From Serpula lacrymans var. lacrymans S7.9 (taxonomy: Eukaryota > Basidiomycota > Agaricomycetes > Boletales > Serpulaceae): a DNA stretch of 64,000 nt. Under the pieces are notes generated by a model. It searched no databases. It had not been told where the DNA came from and was given only the letters and a program-made list of their open reading frames with translations. Below are positions 57,948-64,000 of the stretch, piece after piece (positions within the stretch are counted from its first letter, which is position 1; each line of letters begins with the position of its first letter). The translations under genes were made by a program, and so were the position numbers. The stretch lies in the NCBI RefSeq assembly GCF_000218685.1, contig NW_006763307.1:674846-738845 (forward strand), in the 5' to 3' direction.

Positions 57948-60142
57948 GGGGGACGGGACTGATGATGACATCTGATTGCGAAACACTCGAAGCAAAGAAG
58001 CCAATGACCGTTAATTCGAGAGGATGTATTTCTTTGACGCAAAATCTAGTACTATTCTAAATTATAAGTGACTCGTTGCGACGTTAAGGTCTGAGGTGTG
58101 TATATATCCAGGCCCACCTCTTGGTGGTCGACCTTGTCTGGTTTCTCAAATATAGCAATATTGCTTTGATGAAAAACATGAACTTGGGGAACTTGGGTGT
58201 TCGTCCTTGAATGCACTAATTGAAGTGAGAAGCACACTACCAATGGATATGGTACATATCCATATCGTACTCTTGACCTTGCCTCTAGGCTCTTGCTCGG
58301 GTGGAAGAATGTCAAACGCCAAATGTTGCCGTTCGAAGCGATGCTTCCAGCTCGTCATCCGTCTCATCATCGTAGCATACCGTTTTGAGGTGAGCTTTGT
58401 CAAAAGTAGATGGCATATAGTGCAGTAACTCGGGATGGCTTTTAGTTGTACAGCGTTGCATCCGTGGTAGAATTGAGTAAAACCGGCCTCCTTTTCCGCA
58501 TTTGAGAGTGTGTGCAGTGAGCGGGAGGGATGCTGGAGTTTCACTACTGGTATGCATTCGTGCCTTTGTGAAGACGAACTGTTTTATCAGTTGGACTTAT
58601 AGGACGTCTGGCATGTTTCTGACTCGAGAAAAGAGAGTAGATTTCGTGCTGGGGTAACTCGTTTTGCTTCTGTGTCCGTAATCTTTCGCACCTGAGCTAA
58701 AGCCTGGATATAGTTCAGTGGTTTTGAGATCATCCTGGAGAGTTCGGTGCAGCTCCATGGGACTGAGTTGTTACCCAGGCGTCATGCTACAGTACAAAGG
58801 CAATTCAGCGAAATGACAACCTTGCCGAGCATGTCTAACCTCGTATATCGTACCTTCTGGGAAGACCTCCCAATCGACACTTAACCACTAGGTAGACTTC
58901 CCTGTCGAAGTTGCCAAGCTTCGCAGAATTTGCAGAGGCTGGTAACGGGATAGACGCAAAATGTGAAGAGGCCATATCAAATCAAATTGACCAGCAAATT
59001 AAAACAAAATGTGAAATGTAATTCTAGCATGATTGGGGCAAAAGTATGAATGATAGGAAATGCACGGCAATAAATCCATATGTAAACATCAGCAGGGTGG
59101 AGCATGGTGATGGGAGGCGAACAAGGAATTGAGTGCGACCTGCTATGTGTTATGAACGAGGCGATGAATGCCATTGTATCGCTGTATCGCCATTCTCATC
59201 TGATAACCCCACGCCCTGTTCGACCAAATACTGGGTTTCCCTGCACGAAAAGTGAAATTCAGCGAACATAATGTGTAGCATTTTTTTAATTAACGGCACC
59301 ACGAGATGTAGCTGAGATAGCAAGGCCAAGTCGATTCGAAGACAAACTGAGTATTAGGCATAACGGAACTTGAAAAGACGGCCACCACTTAAGCTCGGTG
59401 CAACTAGGAATCTCAGGATAGATCACGGACAAAGTTAGGTTGTCCTAGTCATCAATGAAGAGGTCGACAATCACGACGTAAGGAGTGTCCTACTCTATTA
59501 CGATTATATCTGGTCCCTGTGTCATTGTGCGATGAGTCCGTTCTCTAAACGCGTGTTAGAGCACGTTGCATCCTTGTGTCCTCTGAGTTCCTTCAATATT
59601 TTTCCATTTAACGTAAGTGGAAGCTTGGTGACTGTTAGACCATTAGGTATATATTGTCTTCGCCCAATATTTTTCTCGATGCCTCTCTTTATTCGATACC
59701 TCAAAATGCCAGTCTGAATCGCCATGCGCTATCGGTGAGTTCTAGCTTCAAAGTGAACAGATAAAGATAACGCACGTCTGTGAATGAACGTCATAGGTAG
59801 TCACATTCGACTGTGGTTCTTTGTAATTCCAGAAGTAATGCTGGGAGGCGTCAGCTGTGGTTCGACTCCGGCGTTGTCCACAAAAACATGTTCATAGCAT
59901 TGACAAAATGCTAGTAAGACGGTAATAACACTGTATTTGCGTTGTTCGTTGTGGATGCTTTGCAAGGTAGCCACAGGTATGCAGATCGATAGTATGGATC
60001 AGAAGCACCGAATTTCCGTGACCGGGGGAATTCAGTGGCACGGTACGCGTGGAGGTTTCGGGTATAGAGCTCATAGGGCCGTAATGACAAGAGTAGCTCA
60101 CTACCACCACATACAGTGCTGTAGCACTTCATTGTCAAAGCC
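57948..60142. other. 2.2-kb intergenic region, no gene supported
   Basis: Minus-strand open pieces exist at about 58560-58150 (with LPRMQRCTTKSHPELLHYMP) and 59725-59522 (with LPLTLNGKILKELRG, faintly like the end of an acyl-activating enzyme), but neither has a full domain or a convincing start. They may be gene relics. The rest shows no signal. Confidence 0.4.
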
Positions 60143-62980
60143 ATGTCTGAGCTACGACAGAGAAAAAAGGATGCAACAGAAACCCAACAAGATGTCTCAG
60201 AGGTTCATGTCAATCGCTCGCTCGAAGGACCGTTTGGAAGGCTCATTTCTTCTGTATGACAGGTAAAAGCTACCAGTGAACCAAAAAATCAATTGACATC
60301 GCGAGGCTTTTATGCCATTATTCTGTTTGTCATCGCGTTCGCTGCTTACCAGGTGTGTTCGACCCCTCCTACAATATGCATAGAATTGAACTTCACCTGT
60401 GCGAATATAGTACCCTTCATTTATCCATGACTGGCTAGGGCTGTCGGAATCCGAGACGTTGCATGGGACCAGACCAGATAGTATAGTGGACTTCTCAGCA
60501 GACATTTTCAAACGTGATGCTGTTGTAGAAGCGTTCAAGGTGCGTTTCGCTTTCTGTACACAACACGTGTTATGCACCCAACACTGTCCTGCATCCTTTC
60601 AGTACGCATGGGCGGCATATGGTATATATTCACGTATAAATAAACACGCAAATCAAGCTAACTCAATCAGAGAGGGACGCAATGGGTGATGATGAGTATC
60701 ATCCCATTAGCCATCAAGGCTCCAACTTGACAAAGCCGGGCGGCATTGGATATACAGTTGTGGACTCTATCGACACCATGCTCATCATGGGCCTTCCCGA
60801 CGAGTACGAGCGTGCCAAGTTGTGGGTAGCCAACGACATGTCCTTCGACAGAGATGCACCATTCAGCACTTTCGAGGTCGGTCTGCCTCGAATCCTCTTT
60901 CTTTTCTAGTTTAAGTCTGCAACGATACTGACTGCTCTGTTGTTGTGCCATAGACTACCATTCGCGTCCTTGGGGGTCTCCTTGCCGCGTACCACCTCTC
61001 AGGGCAGGATCCCCTATATCTCGAGAAAGCCACAGAACTGGGGAACCGCATTCTCCCGGCCTTTGATACCGAGTCTGGCCTCCCACTCTCACTCGTCAAC
61101 CTCGCCGAGATGGAGGGTGTTCCTGACAAGGACAATAGTGGCATGATAAGTACTGCTGAAGCCGCAACACTCCAACTTGAGTTCCGCTACCTTGCTTTCC
61201 TGACAGACGAAGATATATACTGGGAGAAGGCCGAGCGGGTAAGTGACTTGAGGCCTAATATGCTGTCTTAGGGTTTACCTTTTTGTTATATGAATAATCG
61301 CAGGTCATGGCAGTTATCAAACAGGCGCGCATGTCGCACGGGTTAGCATCAATATTCATGACGTGAGTCATCATCCTTCATAACTGATACACGCGGAGTA
61401 GTTGAGGGAGCGTTCATGCTTTTGGTAGCCAAGATGGCCGTTTTGCGACGTCAGCGATACGTCTGGGTTCTCGTGGTGATTCATACTACGAGTATCTATT
61501 GTGAGAATTTTCATCGTATATTCGTATCGTATATATGAACTATCCATCAGAAAACAGTACCTTCAGACAGTAAGTTTAAATCTGGTGGATTTAGTTTTTA
61601 TGGATAGCTCACTCAGATTCGAAAGAATCAAACTGAAGGCGTTTACCGCGAGGTATGCTTTGCCCATCCCACTATGCAGAGAAGGCCATGGTTGCTAATG
61701 CACAAAGAGTAGATGTACGACGATGCAATGACAGGTATACATGACCATCTGGTGCAGATCAGTCCGTCATCGAGTCTCACCTACACTGCTGAGCTTGTGC
61801 CAGAGCGTAAAGGCCAAGGACTGTGAGTCCTTTCCCTCGCGGATTATCATGTCAACGCTCGATTTCCTCTCGCTAATTTATGCTCCTATAGCCAATGGCG
61901 TCTCGTCCCAAAGCAAGATCATCTCGTCTGCTTCCTCGGGGGTTCACTTATGCTAGGCGCCACCACTTCTGGAGCACTCGTTCATCCCGTGTCTGTCCCA
62001 CCACGCCCAGAAGAACTTACAGAGCAAGGAAAGCGCGACTGGAAGACGGGCATCGAGCTCATAAGGACATGCATGGCCACGCATGATACCCAAACGTACG
62101 TTAATACTCTACTCCCTTAATGCTGTTCCATGGTCCATCATATTGACACTGAGGATCTGGGGTATGGGCGGATTGTACAGTGGGTTGTCACCGGAGATCG
62201 CACACTTCAGAACACAGAACGATAATCTAGAACAGCTTGCCCATATGCCTACAGATTGGTATATCAAAGGAGCTCGGTACGTTCCGCCGACCTCTGTTCA
62301 TATGCAACGAAACCATATACTGACGAATTGGCATTATTAGCCCAGGCGGCCCTACGCCCTTTGACGCTCGTTATATCTTACGGTATCCAACTTTCTTAGA
62401 ATTTTTCGGCTTTGTTCAGCAACTGACTGGCGCTTTCAATACCTCCCTTGAACAGCCCAGAGACTGTCGAATCGCTCTTCATCGCTTTCCGACTAACAGG
62501 GGACGTGCAGTACCGAGAGTACGGCTGGGCGATTTTCAATGCAATCGAAAAACACTGCAAGCTTGAGAGTGGGGGCTATGCTGGAGTGATGAATGTGGAT
62601 GCGGTCCCGGTAGAGCACGATGATAAGATGGAGACATTTTTGATGGTGCGTTCCTTACTCATCGGTCGTCAGCAAAGGTGTTCTAAATGGACATTCTTGT
62701 TGGTACAGAGTGAAACATTGAAATATCTGTATCTTTTATTCGCGGACGTCAAAGTCTTGCCTCTAAACGGTGAGTTATCTTGGTTTTGTCTAAGCTTTGA
62801 AGGATAAGAGAACTCATCGTTACTTGCTTGTCGTGTTTACAGAATATGTATTCAATACAGAGGTGAGTACAGCCATGTCTAAATTGGCTGTTTGGTGTAA
62901 CATCACTGACCATTCTCCTTCGGTGTTAGGCCCATCCCTTCCCTGTGTTTATGTCCAACATACGCACCGGTTTCTCGTGA
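60143..62980 (+). CDS. GH47 class I alpha-1,2-mannosidase
   Basis: A type II membrane enzyme of the ER/Golgi that trims alpha-1,2-linked mannose from N-glycans. The N-terminus MSELRQRKKDATETQQ joins (intron 60197-60264) to VKATSEPKNQLTSRG and a membrane anchor FYAIILFVIAFAAY. Catalytic GH47 motifs in exon order: YAWAAYERDAMGDDEYHPIS, GGIGYTVVDSIDTMLIMGL, TFETTIRVLGGLLAAYHLSG, LGSRGDSYYEYLLKQYLQT, MYDDAMTGIHDHL, HLVCFLGGS, RPETVESLFIAFRLTGD, and the closing EYVFNTEAHPFPVF, which holds the calcium-binding Thr. All joins used are GT-AG and keep frame; about a dozen short introns. Stop is TGA at 62978. No missing catalytic residue was noticed. Confidence 0.9.
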
Positions 62981-63409
62981 TGAAGGCGGGGTATACCGCT
63001 TTACATTGTGATCATCTATCCGGTACTTCACAAAATATTGCATATCATCATGGTTGCAACGTACCTGCGCTCAGACGTTATCAAATATAAGTTCATAAAT
63101 TTCGAAAACATATTTTCGGCTTCGAAATAATAATAAAATATGGGCCCAAGGGCCCCAGGCTTCCAGGCTGATGACACTGTATGTAAAGCTCTTATCTGGA
63201 TAAGTGCAGGCTTGTTACATGAAATGACGAGAATGACTTAGACGAAGGTAGAGCAAACTTGGAGGAAATTCCAGATCAGAACTGTACAGTTAATTTACGA
63301 GGATTTAGAGTTATAATACTTTTGCAGACCCATCGACAGAGAGGTGATAGTTTCCCACTGCAACACAGTTGTGACCATTCTCTCTCTCTCAAGTGAACAC
63401 TCCTTCAAC
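62981..63409. other. intergenic, no gene seen
   Basis: 429 bp with the mannosidase 3' UTR and the promoter of the last gene. A short gggcccaagggccc inverted repeat lies at 63142-63155. Confidence 0.45.
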
Positions 63410-64000
63410 ATGTCGCAAACAACTCCCAGTCAATATCCAAACGTCAATTTCCTTGCTCTCATTTCACGAGTTCTCGATGAAGCTAATTCTAAAGAGAAAT
63501 GTGAGCTAGATTCACCCGTCCGTATCCGCGAGGCCAAAATCCTGGACAGCCTCGCTTCTATCGGTGTTTGGAGAGCGCAAAAACAGGTTGTCGCAGCAGC
63601 CTCCCATTTCGTTGAGGATTCCCAACATGGTGGAAAATCAGTTGTGATTCTCATTGCGGAGAATGGCCCTATCGATAAACGTACAGTCAACCATATTCAA
63701 GACGTGTTGAGTCGTCTCGTCACCATTCATACATATTTTCGAGAGGAGGGACTATCACAAGACGGAACTCTTTCACCCATTCAAGAGTATATTTCCATCG
63801 TGCCCCAGAGCCGTTTCGAAACTGGGCTTCTTGACTTAGAGTTGGCCATTATTGAACACTCGTGGAAGAAACTCAGCAGCGCTTATTTAAGAACTGTCGA
63901 CACACCAACTTCCTCGACACCGCTCGCGATGTATGTAATCCCGACTCTCCGGATACCCTCGAGAACATCGATACCCATAGTTTCTTGAAGCAACTCCGAA
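63410..64000 (+). CDS. hypothetical protein, truncated by the window edge
   Basis: An open frame from ATG 63410 (MSQTTPSQYPNVNFLALISR) runs about 170 codons to a likely donor at 63932 (gcgat|gtatgt), with an acceptor ending ccatag near 63980, after which it continues IFLKQLR past the end. The protein is helical, with DSPVRIREAKILDSLASIGV and IQDVLSRLVTIHTYFREEG. No transmembrane segment or known motif is seen and I do not recognise the family. Confidence 0.55.

Noticed and set aside
59522..59725. Possible acyl-activating enzyme C-terminus on the minus strand
   Set aside because: Only a short LPLTLNGKILKEL-like match; no adenylation core motifs anywhere nearby.
59838..59885. B-box-like ggttcgactcc suggesting a tRNA gene
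   Set aside because: No A box at the right distance, and neither a T stem nor an acceptor stem pairs around it.
1..64000. CRISPR array, rRNA genes, bacterial operon features
   Set aside because: None seen; the intron-rich gene structure is eukaryotic throughout.

Overview
The window looks like nuclear DNA of a filamentous basidiomycete, probably an Agaricomycete. The support is many short (about 50-65 bp) GT-AG introns in almost every gene, a DUF6533-type seven-helix gene typical of Agaricomycetes, a class IV chitin synthase, and nested Ty1/copia and Ty3/gypsy retrotransposons of basidiomycete type. Species cannot be named from the sequence.

The first 16.2 kb is a retrotransposon graveyard. 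A copia pol on the minus strand (1-1599) abuts an unrelated LTR (1600-1996) and gag fragments. One near-complete chromodomain gypsy element spans 2754-11316, with two LTRs, a 5-bp target duplication (agatc), gag, a pol with three in-frame stops, and a chromodomain. It was itself hit twice: by a solo LTR of its own family (8009-8423, duplication tgaag) and by an unidentified insertion of about 1.8 kb that splits the chromodomain. A second copia copy (11880-14130) carries another solo LTR (12856-13245, duplication agttt), and a fifth LTR lies at 15791-16204 (duplication ttata). A foldback element (11334-11686), itself flanked by part of a 73-bp perfect inverted repeat (2627-2699 and 11687-11759), contains a fragment homologous to sequence at 19.1 kb. 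Two tRNA-like sequences lie at 14.2 and 15.4 kb.

From 16.2 to 21.3 kb the DNA is gene-poor, with one multi-exon DUF6533 gene and a diverged direct duplication. From 21.4 kb on there are ordinary, closely packed genes: class IV chitin synthase, a WHI2-like BTB protein, DENR/TMA22, LTO1, peroxisomal-type copper amine oxidase (minus), a DUF3140 protein, a large TPR-like protein, a secretory membrane protein (minus), a multi-C2H2 protein (minus, apparent frameshift), centrin, two paralogous Msn2-like C2H2 transcription factors pointing away from each other across 3.5 kb, an alpha-ketoglutarate/Fe(II) dioxygenase resembling xanthine dioxygenase (minus), a TFIIIC zinc-ribbon/beta-propeller subunit, a GH47 alpha-mannosidase, and the start of an unknown gene at the right edge.

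The genes do not form an obvious pathway cluster. Themes are housekeeping (translation recycling, Pol III transcription, iron-sulfur delivery, centrosome, N-glycan trimming), cell wall, nitrogen scavenging (amine oxidase, putative xanthine dioxygenase) and stress or growth regulation (WHI2-like, Msn2-like pair). Exon joins were worked out by hand from reading frame, GT-AG sites and family motifs; no alignment or transcript data were available.
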